From positions 1 through 64,000 of the forward strand of contig NZ_QPIX01000006.1 of assembly GCF_003337715.1 (NCBI RefSeq): a DNA stretch of 64,000 nt, in the 5' to 3' direction. Both the position numbers and the translations under genes were made by a program. The stretch comes from Ciceribacter lividus. GTDB taxonomy: Bacteria > Pseudomonadota > Alphaproteobacteria > Rhizobiales > Rhizobiaceae. Positions 54,501 to 61,653 of the stretch are shown here, in pieces. Every line of letters starts with the position of its first letter. Position 1 is the stretch's first letter. The notes beneath the pieces were generated by a model. That model saw nothing but the letters and a program-made list of their open reading frames with translations. It searched no databases and was not told the origin of the DNA.

Positions 54501-54586
54501 GCGAGTGGCACTTCGACGCCGAGCGGCAAGAAAATTCGCTCCGCGAGATGGGCGAGCAGGTTGTCGAGCTTTCGGATTGCCTTCAT
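51521..54586 (-). CDS. GH38 alpha-mannosidase
   Basis: This 1021-aa zinc-dependent retaining alpha-mannosidase is full length for cytoplasmic bacterial and type II enzymes. GHTHIDVAWLWR (His239, Asp243) supplies zinc ligands and IWLPDTFGYSASLPQ contains the nucleophile-region Asp353; VYGHGDGGGGPT follows as in other GH38 members. The C-terminal half is the beta-sandwich region. There is no signal peptide, so it acts on imported oligosaccharides. It stands 40 bases after the GH28 gene and just before the PHP gene. Confidence 0.94.
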   Translation of the reverse strand: MKAIRKLDNLLAHLAERIFLPLGVEVPLAFAPASAADRAAMLASDRKAWVAVDRNLVWGEPDGYYWFGGTAVLPTAAEGRRVVCRVEAAFGNVMGRSDPQCLVRVDGRIRQGVDGNHREFLLTESGRAGEQFDILIEAGTIEDRRQLGFACALFAHDRVVEDLYYDLKVPLDVARLLAEDDPRRHFILNAIGAAIDMVDLRPGNPARFRASIAAAKAAAAQIYAASDFEAKPTIVATGHTHIDVAWLWRVRETRQKMARSMATALALMEEFPDYRFMYNQCVLLDYLHQDYPDLFDRIAGEVRSGRFEIEGALWLEPDVNIAGGEALVRQILHGVRYHERTFGVRPRMIWLPDTFGYSASLPQLMAKSGLDTFVTHKLSWNDTNRMPEETLFWQGIDGSTVTAYFLTTQPYDSKSIGTTYCPNLKPTHVMGTWRRHGQQNLSNELFLVYGHGDGGGGPTREMLHNIRRMERGIPGCPKVVHAPMRPFFERLLTRMKGDPARYPIWVGELYAEFHRGTLTSVAKNKRNNRLAETALREIETLAVLAAHNCGEVYPAEELRALWDIVLLNQFHDILPGSSIGAVYEDSDAGYAEFFARANALSARLAGRLAPAGSKALFNVAGRPRGSLVVSPGSFGRPQEQKLVLADGGEVYGLLVSAVPALAVVDLAGHGVHAPAGALSVSERHIENEHLSVRFDDAGRIASILDRKAGREVLKPGRVGNRLQAFRDMPAQFDAWDIDSDFEDQVFEIDVLVGAEVVERGPLRAAVRFEWRYESSRIVQVVSLAAGARQVEIDCFIDWREHNTLVKTAFPLDLNTAAVDAEIQFGHVRRASHRNTSWDRARFECSMQRWIDIGEPDFGVALLNDCKYGYDAKGTDIRLTLLRSPTYPWPEADQGEHRFRYAVMVHDGDKLAVHEAAEDFNLPLRLVEGGEGGEPPPPLLSVETPGIVVEAVKQAEEGDGIVVRLWETTGVRRTARIMVDPAISMAELVDLLERDGRPLALEDGALTLAFAPFEIITLILRG

Positions 54587-54625
54587 GAACGCGGCCCCTC
54601 CTCCCGGACCATCGCGAGCATCGGA

Positions 54626-55972
54626 TCAGGACCAGACACTCGGCTCGTTCTCGCGAATGACGATGGCGTCGGCATTCCATCCGGCGGGAAGCGGCGACGG
54701 CCGGTCGAAGCGCACGTCTTCCAGCACGAGGTTCTCGACATTGGAGGAGAAGAGCGACGGCATTCCGCCCGGATAGGCGACCAGGCCGATCACCTTCCCG
54801 TCTGCGTCCTTCACCCAGGCATTCGCGCGCCCGGCTGCATCTGCAGAAGGGGTGAGATCGAAGTGGGTCGGGCGCATGTCGTAGCGGTGGCCGCGCAGCG
54901 GTCCGTCGACCTGATGGATCCAGACACGCGTCAGGCGCACGTTCCCGATGCCCGCCCGTCCATCCGCCACGAGATTGACGGCCCCTTCCATGGAACCCTC
55001 TATGTCCTCGAACACGATCGCCTCGACGCGCCCGGCGGGCCGTTCGGCGCGCCGACGGTCGACGACGTTGACCGTAATCGCCTCACCCGAACCCCAGAAG
55101 CCGTCAGGGGTTTCACGGGCTTCCAAGCGTATTCGTCTGAAAACCACGTTGCGGATGTGCCCGCCATCGCGCGAGAAGATGCCGATCGCCCGGTTGGATC
55201 GCTCCACCTCGCAATCGACGAAGCGGATATTTTCGATATCGCCGTGGGTTTCCGTGCCGATCTTCAGGGCGCAACTGCGGCTTTCGATGCTGGATTTCTC
55301 GACAATGATGTTGCGGCAGCGCCCAAGCGCGCGGCCATCGGCCCGCTGACTGGTCTTGAGCACGACGCCGTCATCGGCCGTGGCGATCTTGCAGCCGCGC
55401 ACCAGCACGTCCTCGCAGGTATCGATGACGATGCCGTCGGTGTTCGGCATCTCCCGATCGTTGTCAACCGACACGCCCTCGACGCGCACGCGCCGGCAAT
55501 CGACGAGATGGATGGTCCACATCGGCGAGGCATGGATGGAGAAGCCTTCCAGCACGACGTCCGTGCAGCCCTGCATCACCAGGACGCGCGGCCTCTGCTT
55601 CGCCGGGATATGCGTGCCCATGTCGTCGAGACGGCCGGTGATGAAATCGGAGCCGGGCGCCTCAATGCGCCCCGAACCGTGGATACGAATGCCGCTCGCA
55701 TTGGTCGCGAGCATCATGGCGGTGTTCGAATCCTCCGCCGTCACCTCGACATGATTGGCAAGGTAGGCTTCGTATTCGGGCATGAAACGCAACACCGCGC
55801 CCTCGCCGAGGCGCAGGTCAAGTCCTGACGGCAGGCGCAAGGCGCCGGAACGATGTTCGCCGGTCCCGAGTTCCAGCGGCACGCCCGCTGCGGCAGCGGC
55901 GTCGATCGCATCTTGCAGCGCGGTCGTGCAGTCGCCAGACATTGGCATGAATATTTTTTTATACTCTGCCAC
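54626..55972 (-). CDS. GH28-type right-handed beta-helix glycosidase (divergent)
   Basis: This 448-aa pectinase-fold protein is related to polygalacturonases. The GH28 catalytic aspartates are present in NTDG (177-180) and ADDGVVLKT (Asp200, Asp201). The usual Gly-His-Gly motif is replaced around SRSCALKIG, and the Arg-Ile-Lys motif is not obvious. It may therefore cut a uronic-acid linkage other than homogalacturonan. There is no signal peptide. The start is read as the GTG at 55972 with GAGGAG upstream; an ATG at 55948 is possible. Confidence 0.85.
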   Translation of the reverse strand: MAEYKKIFMPMSGDCTTALQDAIDAAAAAGVPLELGTGEHRSGALRLPSGLDLRLGEGAVLRFMPEYEAYLANHVEVTAEDSNTAMMLATNASGIRIHGSGRIEAPGSDFITGRLDDMGTHIPAKQRPRVLVMQGCTDVVLEGFSIHASPMWTIHLVDCRRVRVEGVSVDNDREMPNTDGIVIDTCEDVLVRGCKIATADDGVVLKTSQRADGRALGRCRNIIVEKSSIESRSCALKIGTETHGDIENIRFVDCEVERSNRAIGIFSRDGGHIRNVVFRRIRLEARETPDGFWGSGEAITVNVVDRRRAERPAGRVEAIVFEDIEGSMEGAVNLVADGRAGIGNVRLTRVWIHQVDGPLRGHRYDMRPTHFDLTPSADAAGRANAWVKDADGKVIGLVAYPGGMPSLFSSNVENLVLEDVRFDRPSPLPAGWNADAIVIRENEPSVWS

Positions 55973-56104
55973 AGTTAGCTCCTCCTCACCGCGCCATCTT
56001 CGATCGCGGGAACGGCTCAATCTATCCCTGTTTCCTGCCGATCATCAAGAGGAGACGGAGAAAGAAGGATGCTTTTCCGAGAGCGCTGTTGCCAAATTCC
56101 AGTT

Positions 56105-56115
56105 GAAATATTTTT
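56105..56115. promoter_or_regulatory. AT-rich palindrome-like site D in the GH28-ROK divergent region
   Basis: GAAATATTTTT lies between the GH28 start and the predicted ROK start and shares the AAATATTT core of sites A and B at 49.1-49.2 kb. It is a candidate for the same regulator. A weaker relative (GAATATTTTT) occurs at 55949-55958 inside the first GH28 codons. Confidence 0.4.
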
Positions 56116-56167
56116 GTTGGCCTGCGATGGAGGAGCATACTCAGATCGACGGCTTGAGGGTCCGAGC

Positions 56168-57151
56168 ATGGTGAAGAAACAGGCGAGCGCCGGGCGGGAA
56201 GCCGCAAGGTTCGACGGAAGGCTGCATGGACGCGAAGACCGGCCGACCCACGTCGTGGGCATAGACCTCGGCGGGACGAAAATTCTCGCCGGCATCGCCG
56301 ATCATCAAGGAACGATACTCGCCGCCATTAACGAGCCGACCCGCCACGGCCCCGGAGCGCCCGTGCTGGCGCAGCTGGCCGACATCGTTCACCGGCTCGC
56401 CGTGGACGTCGGCATTCCGCTCGACCGCATCGCCCATGTCCAGGTCGGCGTGCCCAGCGCCGTCTCGCCGACGACCGGCCTCGCCACGCTTTCCCCGAAT
56501 CTGGCGCTTCCGGAAGACCAGCCGCCGGCGTCGCTGATCTCCGCCAGCCTTCCTTTACCGGTGACCGTCGAGAACGACGTCAACCTCGCCGCATTCGCGG
56601 AGGCGAGCCGGGGTGCAGGCAAGGACAAAGGATCGCTCGCCTTCATTTCCTTCGGAACCGGTGTCGGCATGGGACTTGTCGTCGGCGGCGAGATTGTCCG
56701 CGGTGAACATGGCCGCGCCGGCGAGATCGCCCTGCTGCCCTTCGGCGCCGACGTGCATGCACGCGCGCGATCGGTGGAAAACGGGCTGTTCGAGGACGAG
56801 GTGGGAACACCGGGCATCCGCAAGCGCTTCCAGCTCGAGGAGACGACCGTCGCCGAACTGTTCGAGAAGGCGATGTCCGGCGAAAGGGAAGCCCTCGCTG
56901 CCGTCGACACGATCGCCCGTGACGCCTCGGTCGGCGTCGCCGCGGTTTTCAGCCTCTTCGATCCGGCCGTCGCCGTGATCGGTGGCGGCATCGGCAGTCA
57001 TCCGCTGTTCTTCGAGAGCCTGAAGCGGCATCTCCAGCCGCTTCTTCCCTTCCCTTGCCCGTTGGAGCCGAGCTGCTTCGGACCTCGCGCGGGCATGGTC
57101 GGCGCCGTCATGCTGGCACTACGCCATGCCGAGCTCGCAGCCTCCCCCTGA
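56168..57151 (+). CDS. ROK-family sugar kinase
   Basis: This 327-aa ROK kinase has the phosphate motif VGIDLGGTKILAGIAD and the sugar-binding segment VENDVNLAAFAEASRGAG followed by FISFGTGVGMGLVVGGEIVRGEHGRAGEI. It has no DNA-binding helix-turn-helix, so it is a kinase rather than a repressor. The cysteine-rich zinc motif of typical ROK sugar kinases is absent after HGRAGEI. It likely phosphorylates a monosaccharide released by the glycosidases, for example mannose. The ATG at 56168 (GAGGG upstream) is preferred; the frame is open from an ATG at 56069. It is divergent from GH28. Confidence 0.87.
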   Translation: MVKKQASAGREAARFDGRLHGREDRPTHVVGIDLGGTKILAGIADHQGTILAAINEPTRHGPGAPVLAQLADIVHRLAVDVGIPLDRIAHVQVGVPSAVSPTTGLATLSPNLALPEDQPPASLISASLPLPVTVENDVNLAAFAEASRGAGKDKGSLAFISFGTGVGMGLVVGGEIVRGEHGRAGEIALLPFGADVHARARSVENGLFEDEVGTPGIRKRFQLEETTVAELFEKAMSGEREALAAVDTIARDASVGVAAVFSLFDPAVAVIGGGIGSHPLFFESLKRHLQPLLPFPCPLEPSCFGPRAGMVGAVMLALRHAELAASP

Positions 57152-57188
57152 TCTGGAAGCACGTGCCAGACCTCGCCACGATCCGGTG

Positions 57189-58235
57189 TCAGATTCTCTG
57201 GAACCCGCCGATCAACTGGCGCAATCCGAACAAGGCGCCGAGAACGATGCAGGCAAGGGTGACTGGACCCGACCACGCGAGCGCGGCCACGCCCGAGACG
57301 CCCTGACCGATCGAGCACCCCATGGCGATGACGCCGCCGACGCCCATGAGTGCCGCACCCCCGACCTGACGGCCCAGTTCCCGCGGATCTTCGCAGGCCT
57401 CCCAGACGAAGGTGCCCTTGATGCTGGATCCGATGAAGGCGCCGAGAATGACGCCGGCCACGGAACCGACAGAGAAGGTGATCCCGCCGGCGGTCGAAGT
57501 CATCAGGTAGATGAGCGTCCTGCCGATCGGTGCCGTGAAGGACGGCCCTTCCGGCGCAATCGCCCCGAGGCTAATTTCTTCGAGATAAGAGGTGCCCGCA
57601 AAGCACCAGGTCACGGCAATCCCGGCCGCAACGCCCCAGGCGAGCATGCGCCAGTCCTTCCGGAGGCGATCGTAGGAAAGTGCCCAGACCAGACACGCCA
57701 GCGCAGCTGCCACGATGGTCACCAACGCCGGTATGCCGAGGTGCGCCTGAAGATCGTGGACAATGCCCTGCGGACCGGTCGCCTCAGGCTGCGGAAACAG
57801 CAGCGTTCGCAGCGGCGCGAGCGGGCCCGACAAGGCGACGAAGCCGACGATCCCCATCACGACGACGAGAACGAGCGAACGCACATCCCCGCCGCCGAAG
57901 CGTGCCAGTGCACCGAAACCGCAATTGCCCGCAAGAGCCATGCCGTAGCCGAAGAGCAGCCCCCCGATGATCGAGGCAAAAGGATTCCATACGAAGGCGT
58001 GGTAGAGCGTTCCCTCGAGGTTGATCAGCCCCGCCCAGGCCCCGAACTGCGTGCCGAGGATTGCGACGCCGATGACGATCCCCCACAAGCGCAAACGCTT
58101 CTGGTCGCCGCCGTAAACGGCGGTTTCCAGCGCCGCGAGCGTGCACAGACCGCCAAGGCGCCAGCCCAGCCCCAGGACGAGGCCGCCGCCGAGGCCGACG
58201 AGTGCCGCGAGAAAACCGACCGGTAGTGTCTCCAT
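57189..58235 (-). CDS. YeeE/YedE (TsuA-like) thiosulfate transporter
   Basis: This 348-aa polytopic membrane protein of the YeeE/YedE sulfur-transport family has about nine or ten hydrophobic helices. The conserved cysteines that pass thiosulfate through the pore in TsuA are represented by Cys105 (LAGNCGFGAL) and Cys307 (AMGCSIGQG), with Cys31 and Cys281 as further candidates. Next to soxR and the sox genes it should bring thiosulfate or a related sulfur compound into the cell. It is 21 bases after the regulator gene. Confidence 0.9.
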   Translation of the reverse strand: METLPVGFLAALVGLGGGLVLGLGWRLGGLCTLAALETAVYGGDQKRLRLWGIVIGVAILGTQFGAWAGLINLEGTLYHAFVWNPFASIIGGLLFGYGMALAGNCGFGALARFGGGDVRSLVLVVVMGIVGFVALSGPLAPLRTLLFPQPEATGPQGIVHDLQAHLGIPALVTIVAAALACLVWALSYDRLRKDWRMLAWGVAAGIAVTWCFAGTSYLEEISLGAIAPEGPSFTAPIGRTLIYLMTSTAGGITFSVGSVAGVILGAFIGSSIKGTFVWEACEDPRELGRQVGGAALMGVGGVIAMGCSIGQGVSGVAALAWSGPVTLACIVLGALFGLRQLIGGFQRI

Positions 58236-58256
58236 TGCTCTTCCTCCCCGAAGAGT

Positions 58257-58580
58257 TCAGATGTCTGCCGCGTCCCTGAAAAGATTCGCCAGGAAGATGA
58301 TGGCTTCCCGGGCCTTGGCATCACGGATCGAATAGAAGATCGCGTTGCCGTCGCGGCGGGCCGCGACGAGCCCTTCCAGCCTGAGACGCGCCAGCTGTTG
58401 ACTGACGACCGCCTGACGAGCGGAAAGCAGGTTCTCGAGTTCCGTTACGCTTTTTGGACCGTCGACCAGGTGGCACAGGATGGTCAGACGACCATCGTGC
58501 CCCAGCGCCTTCAGGAACTTCGACACCCTCTCGGCGCGATCGATCAGCTTCTCCAAGGCGCCCTCCCCTGGCGCTGGCAT
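58257..58580 (-). CDS. soxR: ArsR-family sulfur-responsive repressor (SoxR/BigR/SqrR type)
   Basis: This 107-aa winged-helix repressor belongs to the group that senses persulfides or sulfane sulfur. The DNA-recognition helix is ARQAVVSQQLARLRLEGLVAARRDG. Cys36 (LTILCHL) matches the first sensing Cys of BigR/SqrR. The second conserved Cys near the C-terminus is absent; the corresponding LF-C position reads LFR. The start is taken as the ATG at 58580 (AAGGTGG upstream); GTG codons at 58595 and 58604 would add five or eight residues. It probably represses the divergent sox promoters. Confidence 0.85.
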   Translation of the reverse strand: MPAPGEGALEKLIDRAERVSKFLKALGHDGRLTILCHLVDGPKSVTELENLLSARQAVVSQQLARLRLEGLVAARRDGNAIFYSIRDAKAREAIIFLANLFRDAADI

Positions 58581-58783
58581 GGCCACCTTGTTCACGTCCT
58601 TCACATCCCTTCGGGCGAACGCGCATCGAGCCGATGCGGTTCTCCAGGCCCCGAATGCCGTTCCCCGCGTCCGCGTTGCCCGAACGGACGCATCAGATTG
58701 CCGCGACGGGCTGTCTTCGGGCGCGTGGATACTGTGCCTCAGCCTCGTATACTGCCTCCCGCCCGATCCGGACAGGGCATTTT

Positions 58784-59152
58784 TCACTTTGCCACCGTTC
58801 CGCCGGCCTTGCCGATCAGGTCGTCCAGCAAGACCCAGAAGAAATCCTCTCCGGGATAACCTTCAATTCGTCCCGTCTCCACACCGTCGACGACCAGAAC
58901 GAAGGTCGGCGTAAAGGCCGGAGATCTGGCGATCGTCAGTTCCGGCGGCAATTCGCCGTGGAGATCGAGGCGGCGAAGCGGCGCGAGGCGCCCCTCGGAA
59001 GTCTTCGCATACTCCGGCGACACCTCCTCGTTCCAGCGGGCGCAATAGATGCAGCCAGCCTGCTCGAACATCAGCAACTCCATCGCGGCACCTGCCGGCA
59101 GAGCCGGCAGCACGAAAAGAGCAATCACGAAGGCGAGGCGCCGCTGGAGCAT
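58784..59152 (-). CDS. soxS: Periplasmic thioredoxin-like protein SoxS
   Basis: This 122-aa protein has an N-terminal signal or anchor helix (LAFVIALFVLPALPAGAA) and a thioredoxin-like fold with the redox motif GCIYCARW. SoxS-type proteins reduce and reactivate the SoxY carrier or keep Sox proteins in the active thiol state. The start is uncertain: the ATG at 59152 fits the signal peptide, an upstream ATG at 59200 would add 16 hydrophobic residues, and neither has a clear Shine-Dalgarno sequence. It is divergent from soxV. Confidence 0.8.
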   Translation of the reverse strand: MLQRRLAFVIALFVLPALPAGAAMELLMFEQAGCIYCARWNEEVSPEYAKTSEGRLAPLRRLDLHGELPPELTIARSPAFTPTFVLVVDGVETGRIEGYPGEDFFWVLLDDLIGKAGGTVAK

Positions 59153-59170
59153 ATTGACAGACCATATATA

Positions 59171-59184
59171 AATATAGAGATATT
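59171..59184. promoter_or_regulatory. AT-rich inverted repeat between soxS and soxV
   Basis: AATAT-AGAG-ATATT is a perfect 5-bp inverted repeat in an AT-rich stretch (59163-59190) in the divergent soxS-soxV region. It is a candidate operator for the ArsR-type SoxR. A similar AT-rich run (ATATATATATAG) precedes soxX at 60636-60647. Confidence 0.45.
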
Positions 59185-59261
59185 CTAATTTCAAACTCAT
59201 GCGAAAGCAAGCTTGCGATCGCGGAGTCTCGATAGGTCTGGGCGGCGCTTGGGAGGAAGCC

Positions 59262-59999
59262 ATGCTGGAGATCAGTTACGGCGGAGCCGTCGCGGCGGGG
59301 CTCTTGTCCTTCCTGTCGCCGTGCATCCTGCCCATGGTGCCCTTCTACCTGTCCTATATGGCGGGGCTCTCGATGCAGGAATTGCGGGAGGGGGAGCGGA
59401 TTGCGGCCGGCGCGCAGCGCCGGCTTATCATTCAGGCCGTCGCATTCGCGCTCGGCGTCACCACGATCTTCGTGCTGCTCGGGCTTGGTGTCACGGCACT
59501 CGGCCATCTCTTCCTGCAATGGAAGGAGACACTCTCCTGGGTCGCCGCGGCCGTACTGATCGTCTTCGGACTGCACTTCCTCGGCGTCTTCCGCATCGGT
59601 TTTCTCTACCGCGAAGCACGGGTGCAATCGACGGCCAACCCGACGACGCTCGCCGGCGCCTATCTCATGGGGCTCGCTTTCGGCTTCGGCTGGACGCCCT
59701 GCGTCGGTCCGGCGCTGGCGGCGATCCTGATGGTTGCGAGCGGCATGGGAGACCTTTGGCGCGGTGGCCTGCTGCTCTTCACCTACGGCATCGGGATGAC
59801 ATTGCCGTTCGTCGTGGCCGCCCTGTTTGCGCGTCCTTTTCTGGCTTTCGTCGGCCGCCACCGTGCGCTCATGGGACATGTCGAGAAGCTCATGGGCCTG
59901 ATGCTGATCATCTTCGGCATTCTGATCGCGACCAATTCCGTCAACCTGATTGCAGACGCCCTGATCCGGAACTTCGACTGGTCGACGACGCTGAAGTAA
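59262..59999 (+). CDS. soxV: CcdA-family thiol-disulfide transporter SoxV
   Basis: This 245-aa membrane protein has six hydrophobic segments and moves electrons from cytoplasmic thioredoxin to the periplasm. The two redox cysteines are in FLSPCILPMVPFYLSYMAG and FGWTPCVGPALAAIL, as in CcdA/DsbD-beta. In sox clusters this protein (SoxV) feeds SoxW or SoxS. The ATG at 59262 has GGGAGG upstream. Confidence 0.93.
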   Translation: MLEISYGGAVAAGLLSFLSPCILPMVPFYLSYMAGLSMQELREGERIAAGAQRRLIIQAVAFALGVTTIFVLLGLGVTALGHLFLQWKETLSWVAAAVLIVFGLHFLGVFRIGFLYREARVQSTANPTTLAGAYLMGLAFGFGWTPCVGPALAAILMVASGMGDLWRGGLLLFTYGIGMTLPFVVAALFARPFLAFVGRHRALMGHVEKLMGLMLIIFGILIATNSVNLIADALIRNFDWSTTLK

Positions 60000-60017
60000 C
60001 AGAGAGGAGATACACAC

Positions 60018-60587
60018 ATGCACCCGGTACGACTGCTTTTCGCCTGGGCATTGCTGGCCATCGGCGGCCTGCTCTCCACATCGACCGCGGCCGTGGAGTT
60101 GGGGGACGACGGGCTGCACAAGCCGACGTGGTTGCGCGAAACCTTCAAGGACATGCGAGAAGACCTCGCCGAGGCCAACCGCGAGGGCAAGCGGCTCCTC
60201 CTCATCGTCGAACAGCGCGGCTGCATCTACTGCACCAGGATGCATGAGGAGGTGTTTCCGGACCCGAAGATCGATCAGCTGATCCGTGACAGCTACTTCG
60301 TCGTGCAGCTTAATCTCTTCGGCGACGTCGAGGTGACGGACTTCGACGGAACGGTCCTGCCGGAGAAGGAGATGGCCGTGCGCTGGGGTGTCATGTTCAC
60401 ACCCACGCTCATCTTCCTGCCGGAAGACGTGAAGCCGAATCAGACCGCGGCGGAGGCCTCTGTCGCCATGATGCCGGGCGCCTTCGGAAAAGGAACCACA
60501 AGCGCCCTGCTCACCTGGGTCCGGGATCACGGCTACGCTTCCGGAGAGCACTTTCAGAAATTTCTCGCCCGGCAAGTAAACCCGTGA
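60018..60587 (+). CDS. soxW: Periplasmic thioredoxin SoxW
   Basis: This 189-aa secreted thioredoxin-fold protein has a signal peptide (about 1-25, ending STAAVE) and the redox motif RGCIYCTRMHEEVF. The cis-Pro region is MFTPTLIFLPED. It takes electrons from SoxV and keeps periplasmic Sox proteins, such as the SoxY cysteine, reduced. It is 18 bases after soxV, with an AGAGGAG upstream. Confidence 0.9.
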   Translation: MHPVRLLFAWALLAIGGLLSTSTAAVELGDDGLHKPTWLRETFKDMREDLAEANREGKRLLLIVEQRGCIYCTRMHEEVFPDPKIDQLIRDSYFVVQLNLFGDVEVTDFDGTVLPEKEMAVRWGVMFTPTLIFLPEDVKPNQTAAEASVAMMPGAFGKGTTSALLTWVRDHGYASGEHFQKFLARQVNP

Positions 60588-60708
60588 CGTCAAAAAAACC
60601 TGATGAATATCAAGGCGCTATAAGGTTATTCAAAAATATATATATAGGGCTATTGTTATGGATTTCCGGTCAAGCTAACCTGTTCGAGGAGAAAAGAGGG
60701 AGGAGAGG

Positions 60709-61182
60709 ATGAAATGGCAGTTCTGTCTGGCATCAGCGGTTTTGGTATCCGCTGCCACGCCGGCGCTTAGTGAGACCGCGCCGTCCGCGGCCGTTTTTCA
60801 CGAAGGTGCCATCGAGATGTCGCTGTCCGGAAAGCCGGGAGATCCGGCAGCCGGCGTGAAGGTGATGACCACCAATGCCCTCGGCAATTGCGTGGCCTGC
60901 CATCAGATCAGCAAGCTTCCGGAGGTGTCCTTCCAGGGCAACATAGCGCCGCCGCTCGACGGGGTCGCCGGCCGCTACTCGGAAGCACAGCTGCGAGGGA
61001 TCGTGGCCAACGCGAAGATGACCTTCCAGGGCAGTTTCATGCCGGCCTTCTACAAGGCCGACGGCTATGTCCGCCCCGGCAACGGCTATACGGGCAAGGC
61101 ACCCGATGGGCCCCTGCCGCCAATCCTGAATGCGCAACAGATTGAAGACGTGGTGGCGTACCTGCTCACGCTCAAAGAGTGA
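60709..61182 (+). CDS. soxX: Sulfur oxidation c-type cytochrome SoxX
   Basis: This 157-aa monoheme cytochrome c partners with SoxA in the periplasm, where the complex links thiosulfate to the SoxY cysteine. A signal peptide ends at about residue 22 (ALSE) and the heme site is CVACH (61-65). The downstream FQGSFMPAFYK carries likely Met ligands. An AT-rich promoter region of about 120 bases precedes it, suggesting that soxXYZAB has its own transcript start. Confidence 0.95.
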   Translation: MKWQFCLASAVLVSAATPALSETAPSAAVFHEGAIEMSLSGKPGDPAAGVKVMTTNALGNCVACHQISKLPEVSFQGNIAPPLDGVAGRYSEAQLRGIVANAKMTFQGSFMPAFYKADGYVRPGNGYTGKAPDGPLPPILNAQQIEDVVAYLLTLKE

Positions 61183-61211
61183 TGCAGGGATACGTTCGAG
61201 AGGAGTGTGAC

Positions 61212-61631
61212 ATGAACTTTACCAGACGAAACGTTCTTTTGGCCGGGATCGGCGGGATTACGGCACTGGCCCTGCCACTGCCGGTCGCAGCGGCCGCCAT
61301 CGAGGCACTGACGAACGAGTTCACCGGCGGCGCCACAGCCGGCAGCGACGGCATCACCCTGACGGCTCCGGAGATCGCCGAAAACGGGAACACCGTACCC
61401 GTATCGGTCGACGCGCCCGGCGCGGTGGCGATCCTGCTGCTCGCCGAAGGCAACCCGGAGCCGGCCGTTGCGACGTTCAAGTTCGGCCCGGCGGCCGGCA
61501 GCCAGTCGGTCGCAACCCGCATCCGCCTCGCCAAGACGCAGAACGTCATTGCCTATGCCAAGATGGCGGACGGCTCGATCAAGAAGGCGCAATCGACCGT
61601 GAAGGTCACCATCGGCGGCTGCGGCGGCTGA
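61212..61631 (+). CDS. soxY: Sulfur carrier subunit SoxY
   Basis: This 139-aa subunit of SoxYZ carries the sulfur substrate on a C-terminal swinging arm. The protein ends IGGCGG, with Cys137 as the attachment point. A Tat signal (TRRNVLLAGIGGI) exports it folded, probably together with SoxZ, which lacks its own signal. The ATG at 61212 has GAGGAG upstream. Confidence 0.96.
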   Translation: MNFTRRNVLLAGIGGITALALPLPVAAAAIEALTNEFTGGATAGSDGITLTAPEIAENGNTVPVSVDAPGAVAILLLAEGNPEPAVATFKFGPAAGSQSVATRIRLAKTQNVIAYAKMADGSIKKAQSTVKVTIGGCGG

Positions 61632-61653
61632 TCGATAAAGGAGGAGAGACAAC

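Noticed and set aside
53573-55828. Open frame of about 751 codons on the plus strand opposite GH38 and GH28
   Set aside because: It spans two well-supported minus-strand genes and shows no recognisable domain.
57152-57170. Short inverted repeat TCTGG/CCAGA between the convergent ROK and YeeE genes
   Set aside because: Five base pairs with a nine-base loop; could be a weak terminator but not distinguishable from chance.
58863-60593. Open frame of about 576 codons on the minus strand opposite soxV and soxW
   Set aside because: soxV and soxW have redox motifs, signals and good ribosome-binding sites; the antisense frame is a shadow that only near its end shares DNA with soxS.
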